A stretch of 7,643 bases of DNA from Betaproteobacteria bacterium TMED41 (GTDB lineage: Bacteria > Pseudomonadota > Gammaproteobacteria > Burkholderiales > Burkholderiaceae_A), in contig NHCU01000006.1 of the NCBI GenBank assembly GCA_002167365.1, forward strand, positions 1-7,643. The letters are read 5' to 3'. The translations under genes and the position numbers were made by a program. The notes under the pieces were generated by a model that was given only the letters and a program-made list of their open reading frames with translations, had not been told where the DNA came from and made no database searches. Each line of letters begins with the position of its first letter. The stretch's first letter is position 1. Positions 1-5,361 of the stretch are shown here, one piece after another.

Positions 1-402
1 TTCTTCTGACATTTCATCAGTATTTACCGTTTTGTTCGTATCTGCAAGATTTTCATAGTCCTGCTTCGTTAGGTTGTTTTTAGTGATATCTCTCACATCA
101 AACCTCAATTGATGCTCTACAGCAAAGTCTTTAAGCTCTTTAAGGAATGCATACCATTCATCTCTACTGTCTTCGTCTATTTTGCTTACTAGATCTCTGT
201 TGTAGTAAACTTTCATATTCTCGCCGTCTGCTAGACTGATACTTACTGAACCAAATGTGTCGGCATCTTCCTGAAATTCAAACTCAAAAAATACAGCATT
301 GTTTGGATCGGCTGTTGCCGCCCCGTTTTCATCACCTAAACGTATGTTTGTAAACTGTGATCTTATTTTGTTGAATAAGTCTTGAGAGTTTTTTGGGTTC
401 AT
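1..402 (-). CDS. Conserved marine T4-like phage protein of unknown function, C-terminus cut by the window edge
   Basis: The frame reads without a stop from an ATG at 402 down to base 1, giving the first 134 residues (starting MNPKNSQDLF) of a longer protein. The N-terminus resembles a family I recall as uncharacterised in T4-like cyanophages and pelagiphages: a start with LFNKIRSQF and IRLGDENG, then an ADP...FFEFEF segment, a SVSISLADG...MKVYYN segment (about residues 52-68), and a helix WYAFLKELKDFA followed by LRFDVRDI (83-106). It is soluble-looking, acidic, and has no signal peptide or membrane segment. It follows gp17, whose stop is a tandem TAATAA; the second TAA forms part of a TAAATA element 6 bases before this ATG. 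No Shine-Dalgarno sequence is seen. Its position suggests late expression and a virion-related or DNA-packaging-era role, but I assign no function. The start and frame are secure; the family resemblance is from memory. Confidence 0.8.
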   Translation of the reverse strand, partial: MNPKNSQDLFNKIRSQFTNIRLGDENGAATADPNNAVFFEFEFQEDADTFGSVSISLADGENMKVYYNRDLVSKIDEDSRDEWYAFLKELKDFAVEHQLRFDVRDITKNNLTKQDYENLADTNKTVNTDEMSEE

Positions 403-408
403 ATAGTG

Positions 409-416
409 TATTTATT
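409..416 (-). promoter_or_regulatory. Putative T4-type late promoter element before the left-edge gene
   Basis: On the minus strand this reads AATAAATA, 7 of 8 matches to the T4 late-promoter consensus TATAAATA. Only 6 bases separate the core from the ATG at 402. If the start site lies 6 bases past the element, as in T4, the mRNA would have about one untranslated base. The element overlaps the tandem stop of gp17. The promoter role is inferred. Confidence 0.5.
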
Positions 417-2007
417 AACCTGTGAACGATCCAAATATAGGCATTGGAATTATTTCACTTGTCCTATCCGTCCATTTTTCGAATATTTTAGGGTCAAAAT
501 CAGCCAGTACTTTCATCATACGTGTCATTAGTAGACAAGCACTTACAAGATCGTCGTGTTGTCCCGGCTTTGCTTTATAACTTAATCCACTTGCAACAAA
601 GTCCTTCATTTCTGAAATGAGAAGTTGTGAATTTATTTTCATTTTATCGTTTTCGACCAATTCTTTAAATTTTGTACAGGCATCAATTTTATGTTTAGCA
701 GTCGTATTAAATCCTCTTCTAAACTTCCTTCTGTGTCCTTTTCTTATTGGTTCTGATAGGAACATACCTTGTATGTTTTCTTCTCCAATATCCATTACTC
801 TCATTAAGGCCGCCTCACCTATTGTATTATTTTCCATGGAATAAAATATTTGTGGTGATGCAGTGGCATCTTTCTCCATTATCGCGTCGTGAATATGTTT
901 GTTTATACCTTGTAAAATTCTCACTTGTTGATTCATTGGTGTTTGATTATGATGCCACTCGCCTATTTGTTCGAATGTGGGCAATTCAAAAACTTGTATT
1001 GCCGCGTAATCTCCACCTGTACCCATACTGGGATCTAGTGAAACCATGTAAGTGTGTCCTGGTGTTGGTCTTTTGTACCAACGAACCTGCCCTGTTGTTT
1101 CGACAGGAGCAACACCTTCCATGTCTGCAAGTGTTAAACTTGATATTAATGTTTCATCAAAAATTAAGAATTCACACTCGTGTTCCCTTCTAAATCTTTC
1201 CTCTCCTATTCTGGCACGTTCCGCATCGGCCCACGTCTCATCTCTGTCCGGGTGTTCTGACCAGTGTGCCTTCATGGCATAGAAACCATTTGTTCCTATC
1301 AGTTTATCGTTGCCATATTCGTCGAATCTTTTATTTGCTTCTTTCCAGATCATAGCAAACTGATCTTCGTCGGAGTTGGGTGTACTTGTTATCATGCACT
1401 TACCACCTGTACTCAATGTTGGTGATAGTGAAGTCCAAAACTCCTTGGCCTTCTCCGGTGGTTGCACGAACGCAAACTCATCGCAATATATTAACGTAAG
1501 TGACATACCCCGTCCTGTGTTCTCTGTTGTTGTGGTTGCCATTATCTTTGATCCATTATCAAACTCTATGCTGTTTCTGTTGTACTGTGTTACGCCTGCC
1601 TTGATCCAACTAGGTAACATCTCATAGGCATAACGCACCCTTGACATGATGTCTGATGCTCCAGCGTATTTGTGTGCGGCGATTAGTATCTGTGAATCCG
1701 GCCTAAACATAGCATACCATATTAGATATCCAGATGCACAGGTTGTTTTACCTGTCTGCCTTGGCAACATAGCAATAGAGAATCTGTGATCATTATAACT
1801 GTTAATCAGTCTCTCCTGATAAGGAAATGGTTGAAATCTCATTTCACCTTTTGTGGGGTGTTGTATCTTCATGAAAGTTCTCATAAAGAATAAAGGACCA
1901 GTCTTAGGGTCCATACACTTCTCAAGTTGTTCAACTTGCTCTTTGGTGTATTTGTGTTTCTTGTGCGCCTTCTTAATTTGGTCGCTATCTAGTGATACAT
2001 ACGCCAT
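415..2007 (-). CDS. 17: Terminase large subunit gp17 (packaging ATPase and headful nuclease)
   Basis: This is the DNA-packaging motor: it docks on the portal, hydrolyses ATP to translocate concatemeric DNA into the prohead, and cuts it. The 530 residues show the expected order. Walker A is LPRQTGKTT at 81-89, Walker B with the catalytic glutamate is LIYCDEF at 172-178 (D176, E177), and the coupling motif is ITSTPN at 206-211. An RNase H-like nuclease follows, with acidic residues D325 (SLDPSMGTGGDY), E392 (SMENN) and D485/D486 (GQHDDLVSA). All key residues are present, so it should be active. T4 gp17 is 610 residues; this one is shorter mainly before Walker A, which sits near 84 instead of about 161-167. 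The ATG at 2007 has no Shine-Dalgarno sequence but a TAAATA element 7 bases upstream. It ends in tandem TAATAA. Unlike in T4, the small subunit is not its immediate neighbour. Confidence 0.97.
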   Translation of the reverse strand: MAYVSLDSDQIKKAHKKHKYTKEQVEQLEKCMDPKTGPLFFMRTFMKIQHPTKGEMRFQPFPYQERLINSYNDHRFSIAMLPRQTGKTTCASGYLIWYAMFRPDSQILIAAHKYAGASDIMSRVRYAYEMLPSWIKAGVTQYNRNSIEFDNGSKIMATTTTENTGRGMSLTLIYCDEFAFVQPPEKAKEFWTSLSPTLSTGGKCMITSTPNSDEDQFAMIWKEANKRFDEYGNDKLIGTNGFYAMKAHWSEHPDRDETWADAERARIGEERFRREHECEFLIFDETLISSLTLADMEGVAPVETTGQVRWYKRPTPGHTYMVSLDPSMGTGGDYAAIQVFELPTFEQIGEWHHNQTPMNQQVRILQGINKHIHDAIMEKDATASPQIFYSMENNTIGEAALMRVMDIGEENIQGMFLSEPIRKGHRRKFRRGFNTTAKHKIDACTKFKELVENDKMKINSQLLISEMKDFVASGLSYKAKPGQHDDLVSACLLMTRMMKVLADFDPKIFEKWTDRTSEIIPMPIFGSFTG

Positions 2008-2014
2008 AGTGTAG

Positions 2015-2022
2015 TATTTAAC
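2015..2022 (-). promoter_or_regulatory. Putative late promoter element before gp17
   Basis: On the minus strand this reads GTTAAATA, 6 of 8 matches to TATAAATA with the TAAATA core intact. It sits in the 39-base gap between the 287-residue gene and gp17, and 7 bases separate it from the gp17 ATG. No purine-rich ribosome site is visible in the gap. Promoter function is inferred from the match and the repeated placement in this window. Confidence 0.45.
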
Positions 2023-2046
2023 GTTGTGGATCGGAGTAGAAAAGTA

Positions 2047-2910
2047 TTACTTTGCTTCTTTATCTTTAACGGCTTTTTTCATTGGTTCTTTCTTATCGCC
2101 GTCTTTGTCCATATCCAAGAAGTCAGGTTTTGCTTTTTTGGCTTCTGTCTGATATGCTGATTTGAAACTTTCGTACTGAGTTCTTAAACTGTTTGCCAAC
2201 TCTTCTTCGGTTATCTTGTCTTCTGCCGCCATTGGATTGTCGCCCGGAGAAACTCTAGGATAAGTTTTCTTCTGTCTATTCAATCCACCGGAATGTACAT
2301 TTACCAAAGTATCTATGTCTGAAACTTTTTCATCTGGTTCGTTTGCAAAAGTTTCTTCTTTTTGATCATCTTCGGGATTTTTAATTAAGTCTCTCATTCT
2401 AGCCATGTCCATTGAACCTGTTGCATCGTCTTGATCCATTTCTGGTTCTGCATGTGGTTCATCTTTTGGTTCATCTGCACCGATCATTGCTGGATCGACT
2501 TGTTGTACACCTGCTAGTTTTAAAATCTGCATCATCATGGATGCTTCTTGTGGTGTGTCTGCTGAAATTTTAATATCTTCTTTAACAGTTTCTTTTTTCT
2601 CTTCTTTGCCTGCTTTTTTGTCATGGTATGCTTTTAGACCTGCTGGCATTTTACCTTCAGTTGCTTCTTCACCTTCGTCATCTTCCGAACCGTTGATTGC
2701 ATCATAAAAACCTCTTAGACTTTCACCGTGTTTAGCCAAGAATTCTTTTCTAGACATTTTTTCTGCTTCACCATGTAGGTAATCTTTCATTCCACCTTCT
2801 GTGACTGCTTTTGGATTTGTTTTCTCAACATTCTCCACTGCGTCTTTAACCAACTCAGGTTTATTTTCTGCTATTTCTTTTAACTTTGTTAGTACGTCTA
2901 TCATTTCCAT
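2047..2910 (-). CDS. Charged, low-complexity putative head-associated protein with an EF-hand-like C-terminal loop
   Basis: The 287 residues are rich in Glu, Asp and Lys. Predicted helical N-terminal part (1-70) includes KDYLHGEAEKMSRKEFLAKHG. Acidic linkers follow (75-85, 143-165, 177-200). Short conserved-looking islands lie between them: DIKISADTPQEASMMMQILKLAG (112-134) and GLNRQKKTYPRV (209-220). The C-terminus KPDFLDMDKDGDKKEPMKKA (261-280) has a DxDxDG pattern (D267, D269, D271, G272, D273) like the first half of an EF-hand or dockerin calcium loop, but the usual acidic twelfth position is Met. I recall similar tails in proteins of marine phages. It starts 3 bases after the preceding stop, with an AAGGAAAA stretch upstream; M3 is an alternative start. 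The context between gp16 and gp17 suggests a scaffold-like, internal or decoration role, but this is inference. Confidence 0.8.
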   Translation of the reverse strand: MEMIDVLTKLKEIAENKPELVKDAVENVEKTNPKAVTEGGMKDYLHGEAEKMSRKEFLAKHGESLRGFYDAINGSEDDEGEEATEGKMPAGLKAYHDKKAGKEEKKETVKEDIKISADTPQEASMMMQILKLAGVQQVDPAMIGADEPKDEPHAEPEMDQDDATGSMDMARMRDLIKNPEDDQKEETFANEPDEKVSDIDTLVNVHSGGLNRQKKTYPRVSPGDNPMAAEDKITEEELANSLRTQYESFKSAYQTEAKKAKPDFLDMDKDGDKKEPMKKAVKDKEAK

Positions 2911-2913
2911 AAC

Positions 2914-3525
2914 TTATTTTCCTTTTGCTGGGTGTGGGTTGCCTTTTACAGGACCTTTGTGTGCCGCCTGTATTGGTGATGGTTTAGATTCCTCTTCTTT
3001 GCTTTGAATGTTCTCTTTTTCTTTTGGTGCGTCTTTGTTAACTTCCCTGTCTTTTAGCAATTCTTTTAACAAACTCATGTTTGCTTTTGTTGAATGGAAA
3101 TCTTCTGCATTAACTTTTGGTGCATCTTTGTATTCGATGTCCTGTAGTTTGTTTGCGTATTCAGACTTTTGTGCAACCTGCATATCACTTTGATATTGCT
3201 CTGTTGGTTCACTTGGTTTTCTAACAACGATATGTGTTGCTGGAACTTTTAAAATGTCTGAAAGGTATTCTTTCATTACATTTGATGATGCTGGATAATT
3301 TGTTGTCACATCAAAGATTGTAACCTGCTCGTTGCTTAAGGCAGGAAAATCAAGTGGCAGTGTCATAATAGGTGTTTTCTTACCTGCTGACATGTTTGCA
3401 ACTTCAAACTTGGCAAGTGCTGATTCTAACTTGTTTGAGAAGTCGTCTGCTAATTCGCCTGCAACCTTAATTTTGTAGTCATATGACTTTGTTGATTCCG
3501 TTAGGTAGTCTTTGAATGTGCTCAT
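2914..3525 (-). CDS. Conserved marine-phage protein, probably virion-associated; unknown function
   Basis: I chose the ATG at 3525 (203 residues, MSTFKDYLTES) over a TTG at 3531, because a TAAATA element lies 6 bases before the ATG and would overrun the TTG. The first half looks folded: a YDYKIKVAGELADDF strand-helix (about 15-29), TPIMTLPLDFPAL (51-63), VTIFDVTTNYPAS (68-80) and VPATHIVVRKPSEP (94-107). This alternation of strands and helices resembles proteins I recall as uncharacterised in marine T4-like and T7-like phages, many of which share the FKDYLTES-type start. The second half is charged and probably disordered, ending in a Pro/Gly/Lys/His-rich tail. No signal peptide or membrane segment is present. 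It lies directly after gp16 and 3 bases before the next charged gene, so the two are probably co-expressed. A head or packaging accessory role is inferred. Confidence 0.8.
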   Translation of the reverse strand: MSTFKDYLTESTKSYDYKIKVAGELADDFSNKLESALAKFEVANMSAGKKTPIMTLPLDFPALSNEQVTIFDVTTNYPASSNVMKEYLSDILKVPATHIVVRKPSEPTEQYQSDMQVAQKSEYANKLQDIEYKDAPKVNAEDFHSTKANMSLLKELLKDREVNKDAPKEKENIQSKEEESKPSPIQAAHKGPVKGNPHPAKGK

Positions 3526-3531
3526 ATGCAA

Positions 3532-3539
3532 TATTTAGT
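3532..3539 (-). promoter_or_regulatory. Putative late promoter element after gp16
   Basis: On the minus strand this reads ACTAAATA, 6 of 8 matches to TATAAATA with the TAAATA core intact. It overlaps the gp16 stop codon (the TAA is part of the core) and leaves 6 bases before the ATG at 3525. No Shine-Dalgarno sequence is visible. The placement matches that at four other starts here. Confidence 0.45.
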
Positions 3540-4062
3540 CTTTTTTAAGTAGTTTCTTCATTAATTCGTTACGGTCAGATATCACATATCCGTCGCTTTC
3601 TTCTACAGGACCCCCGTCTTTATTGCCCTGATCTAATTTCTGCTTTTTAAGTTGCAATTCTATCATTTTGAGCTTCTTGTCTATCTTGCCGCTTTTAGCA
3701 TCTATGGCATTTCTTAGGAAATTGCCTGCAACTTCAAATATACGTCCGGAGTATCTACTATCAACGTTCATGCCCAGATCCATTAAATTCTTGTAACTTT
3801 CTTCTGCTTCTATGGCCAGTTTGTCCAACTCCAGGTCTGACAGTTCTCCCAACCCTTTGACCTGTGGAAGTGCGGCCGCCACTTTATCAAATTCTCTGTA
3901 ACTTTTCTCTAAATTTTTTTTAGTCTGTGGGTCCAGGTTGCTACCCGCAACACTTCCATTAGTAATCTCTTTATTTTTTTTGTCTTTTTCTTTCTTATCT
4001 ACTTCTTTGAATGCTTCTTTCACATTTGGTAAATTGAGAATATCTTCTAATTTCTTTGTCAT
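3535..4062 (-). CDS. 16: Terminase small subunit, gp16-like
   Basis: The small terminase recognises phage DNA and regulates the gp17 motor as an oligomeric ring. The 175 residues are close to T4 gp16 (164). A lysine-rich N-terminus (1-35) is followed by a central helical core: YREFDKVAAAL (55-65), LDKLAIEAEESYKNLMDLGMNV (79-100), RYSGRIFEVAGNFLRNAIDAKSGKIDKKLKMIELQLKKQKL (103-143). The RxFEVAGNFL...A...K pattern, followed by a long charged helix, resembles gp16 of T4-like phages, where RAYEV-type helices form the oligomerisation core. The C-terminus is short and charged. Sequence identity in this family is low, so the call also leans on context: gp4 lies just upstream and gp17 lies nearby. 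The ATG at 4062 is 5 bases after a TAAATA element that includes the gp4 stop codon. No Shine-Dalgarno sequence is seen. Confidence 0.78.
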   Translation of the reverse strand: MTKKLEDILNLPNVKEAFKEVDKKEKDKKNKEITNGSVAGSNLDPQTKKNLEKSYREFDKVAAALPQVKGLGELSDLELDKLAIEAEESYKNLMDLGMNVDSRYSGRIFEVAGNFLRNAIDAKSGKIDKKLKMIELQLKKQKLDQGNKDGGPVEESDGYVISDRNELMKKLLKKD

Positions 4063-4067
4063 TGTGT

Positions 4068-4075
4068 TATTTACT
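4068..4075 (-). promoter_or_regulatory. Putative late promoter element before gp16
   Basis: On the minus strand this reads AGTAAATA, 6 of 8 matches to TATAAATA. It overlaps the stop of gp4 (TAA is part of the core), with 5 bases to the gp16 ATG. With T4-like spacing the first transcribed base would be the A of the ATG. Function is inferred. Confidence 0.45.
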
Positions 4076-4511
4076 TACGTTTGCCGTTGTGGAACAACTG
4101 TTCTTCTGACACTACCCTAAACTTGATCTTTCTCTGTTTTGCATATGCCGAAGCGGCCTCCCACTTGGCCATGTTAATAACAACCTGTTTCTTTTTGGCA
4201 ATACTTTTGCCAGCAGATTCCATTGAAGTTTGACTCATGGGTTTGACCTCGACCATTTCTGCATGTTTCTTGCCGTTCTTGTCCTGATACACTATAAAAA
4301 AATCTGGAACGTATACTGTGTATTTGCCTGTGAATGGGTGCCTATATGGAATTTTAATACTTTCGCTGGCCCATTGATACACATTAGGATGTTCATCGCA
4401 CAATCTCATGAAAGCGTGTTCCCAACTAGATCTATATGTTGGTGTTTTTAGTCCCACATACTTTTCTTGGTTTTTAGGAGAAAATTTTCCTCTTGCAAAT
4501 CTAGGTAGCAT
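4071..4511 (-). CDS. 4: Head-completion protein gp4-like, PD-(D/E)XK nuclease fold
   Basis: The 146 residues match T4 gp4 (150 residues, also called gp50/4) in size and type; gp4 is needed to finish DNA-filled heads before tail joining. After a basic N-terminus, SSWEHAFMRLCDEHPNVYQWASE (28-50) resembles the start of TnsA-like nucleases. IPYRHPFTGKYTVYVPDFFIVY (54-75) follows, then HAEMVEVKP (83-91). PD at 69-70 and EVK at 88-90 form a PD-(D/E)XK catalytic signature; E31 could be a further metal ligand. The helix AKWEAASAYAKQRKIKFRVVSEEQLF (115-140) ends the domain, as in Holliday-resolvase-like folds. The ATG at 4511 has a strong AGGAGG five to six bases upstream, and it overlaps the oxygenase gene by 11 bases, suggesting translational coupling. 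There is no TAAATA element here. Confidence 0.85.
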   Translation of the reverse strand: MLPRFARGKFSPKNQEKYVGLKTPTYRSSWEHAFMRLCDEHPNVYQWASESIKIPYRHPFTGKYTVYVPDFFIVYQDKNGKKHAEMVEVKPMSQTSMESAGKSIAKKKQVVINMAKWEAASAYAKQRKIKFRVVSEEQLFHNGKRK

Positions 4512-4980
4512 TTATTCCTCCTACTATGTGTGTCCTAATTGTGCTTTTAGAACTATTCAATGCAGTGTGCCATTTGGTTGTATCAACTATGTAATAATTA
4601 CCATTTGCCGGCAAGTGTTTTGCCTGTTTATCTTCTAGTATGAAACAATGTTTGTTGGTGACTATTGGTATGTGTATCCTCTTGGTATAATCAAAATGAT
4701 ACGTATAACATTCTCTTGGTTTTAAATTCATAATCCTAGTCCTAAACATTTTAAAATCTTTCATGATGGAATTGATGTACGGCATATCAAAAATAGGGAA
4801 AACAAAATCCGTTTCTTTATAATCTCCATCTATATGCCTTACTTTTCCAACACCTAGAAACGGATCGAGGTTGTCGTGTGTTCCTTGCAAAGCGAGTTGA
4901 GAAATATTAGGACCCATGTCAGGTAATATTTGCAGTTCTTTTTTAATACGTTCTAAATCTAAGGACATATCGGCAGACAT
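4501..4980 (-). CDS. 2-oxoglutarate/Fe(II)-dependent oxygenase, aspartyl/asparaginyl beta-hydroxylase type
   Basis: Enzymes of this family use 2-oxoglutarate, O2 and Fe(II) to hydroxylate protein side chains (Asp/Asn in the founding members). In the 159 residues the double-stranded beta-helix core runs about 80-155. HFD at 95-97 gives the first iron ligand (H95, with D97 possible). RIHIPI at 101-106 matches the R-x-H pattern of the family. NGNYYIVDTTKWHTALNSS (127-144) carries the distal ligand H138, and R149 eleven residues later fits the residue that binds the 2-oxoglutarate carboxylate. It is a minimal, single-domain version. The start is uncertain: ATG 4980 follows a tandem TAATAA with no Shine-Dalgarno sequence, and M5 (ATG at 4968) is an alternative. 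Its 3' end holds the gp4 ribosome site. Marine T4-like phages often carry such oxygenases; the substrate is unknown, and being among structural genes suggests a virion protein as one possibility. Confidence 0.82.
   Translation of the reverse strand: MSADMSLDLERIKKELQILPDMGPNISQLALQGTHDNLDPFLGVGKVRHIDGDYKETDFVFPIFDMPYINSIMKDFKMFRTRIMNLKPRECYTYHFDYTKRIHIPIVTNKHCFILEDKQAKHLPANGNYYIVDTTKWHTALNSSKSTIRTHIVGGINAT
4865..4880. repeat. 16-base direct repeat, copy 1 (inside the oxygenase gene)
   Basis: The bases TCGAGGTTGTCGTGTG occur here and again at 6133-6148. On the coding strand this copy encodes the peptide HDNLD (residues 35-39 of the oxygenase), in the same codon phase as the other copy. Confidence 0.6.
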
Positions 4981-4983
4981 TTA

Positions 4984-5361
4984 TTAATCGCAGATATTTC
5001 TTTTTATAGTTTCGCTAGTTGTGAGTGTTTGTCTGACACCCAGCCTGCTCGATTTGTATCTGTTGGCATTTAAAATTATTGTAATTAATTCATTTAATAA
5101 AGCAGGGTCGGCTGTTGAAAGTTTATCCAATATCTCTTGCGGATGGATTTCATCTATTTTGGCCTGTGAAAGTATTGCATATGCAGTTGATTCTGCCGCC
5201 GTTCTAGAGAACCCTCTTTTAACAAAGAATGCTATGGTAGTATCATAATCGCCTGCGGCAAACTGATAGTCAGTTTCATAGTTTGACGTCATTAGTTTAT
5301 CTATTGTTTCGTCCATCTCACTTGGTTCACCTGGTGGTAGGTTTGTGTAAAATTCTGCCAT
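4984..5361 (-). CDS. Small conserved marine T4-like phage protein, unknown function
   Basis: There are 125 residues. The N-terminal third is Pro/Glu/Asp-rich and probably extended. The rest forms a helical domain: DYDTTIAFFVKRGFSRTAAESTAYAILSQAKI (38-69), then PQEILDKLSTADPALLNELITIILNANR (74-101), and a tail with SSRLGVRQTL (104-113). This layout (a TIAFF..RGF helix, an ILSQAK helix, a LNELI..ILNANR helix and an S-x-LG tail) resembles a short protein I recall beside tail genes in T4-like cyanophages, where it is usually unannotated or called structural. The start overlaps the stop of the preceding gene as TAATG, so translation is probably coupled; the AGAAGG upstream is rather far away. It ends in a tandem stop TAATAA leading straight into the oxygenase ATG. 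A baseplate or tail role is guessed from location only. Confidence 0.78.
   Translation of the reverse strand: MAEFYTNLPPGEPSEMDETIDKLMTSNYETDYQFAAGDYDTTIAFFVKRGFSRTAAESTAYAILSQAKIDEIHPQEILDKLSTADPALLNELITIILNANRYKSSRLGVRQTLTTSETIKRNICD

Noticed and set aside
21..26. A seventh TAAATA element inside the left-edge gene
   Set aside because: It lies within coding sequence (residues TVNT) with no gene start supported by visible sequence nearby; probably chance, although the window ends before this can be excluded.
3526..3531. TTG start for the 203-residue protein
   Set aside because: It would begin directly next to the TAAATA element, while an ATG two codons later has the same spacing as other genes and opens the FKDYLTES-type N-terminus.
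3876..3883. GCGGCCGC palindrome in gp16 as a possible regulatory or recombination site
   Set aside because: It encodes ordinary Ala-rich codons (VAAALP) within the helical core; a single isolated palindrome has no further support.
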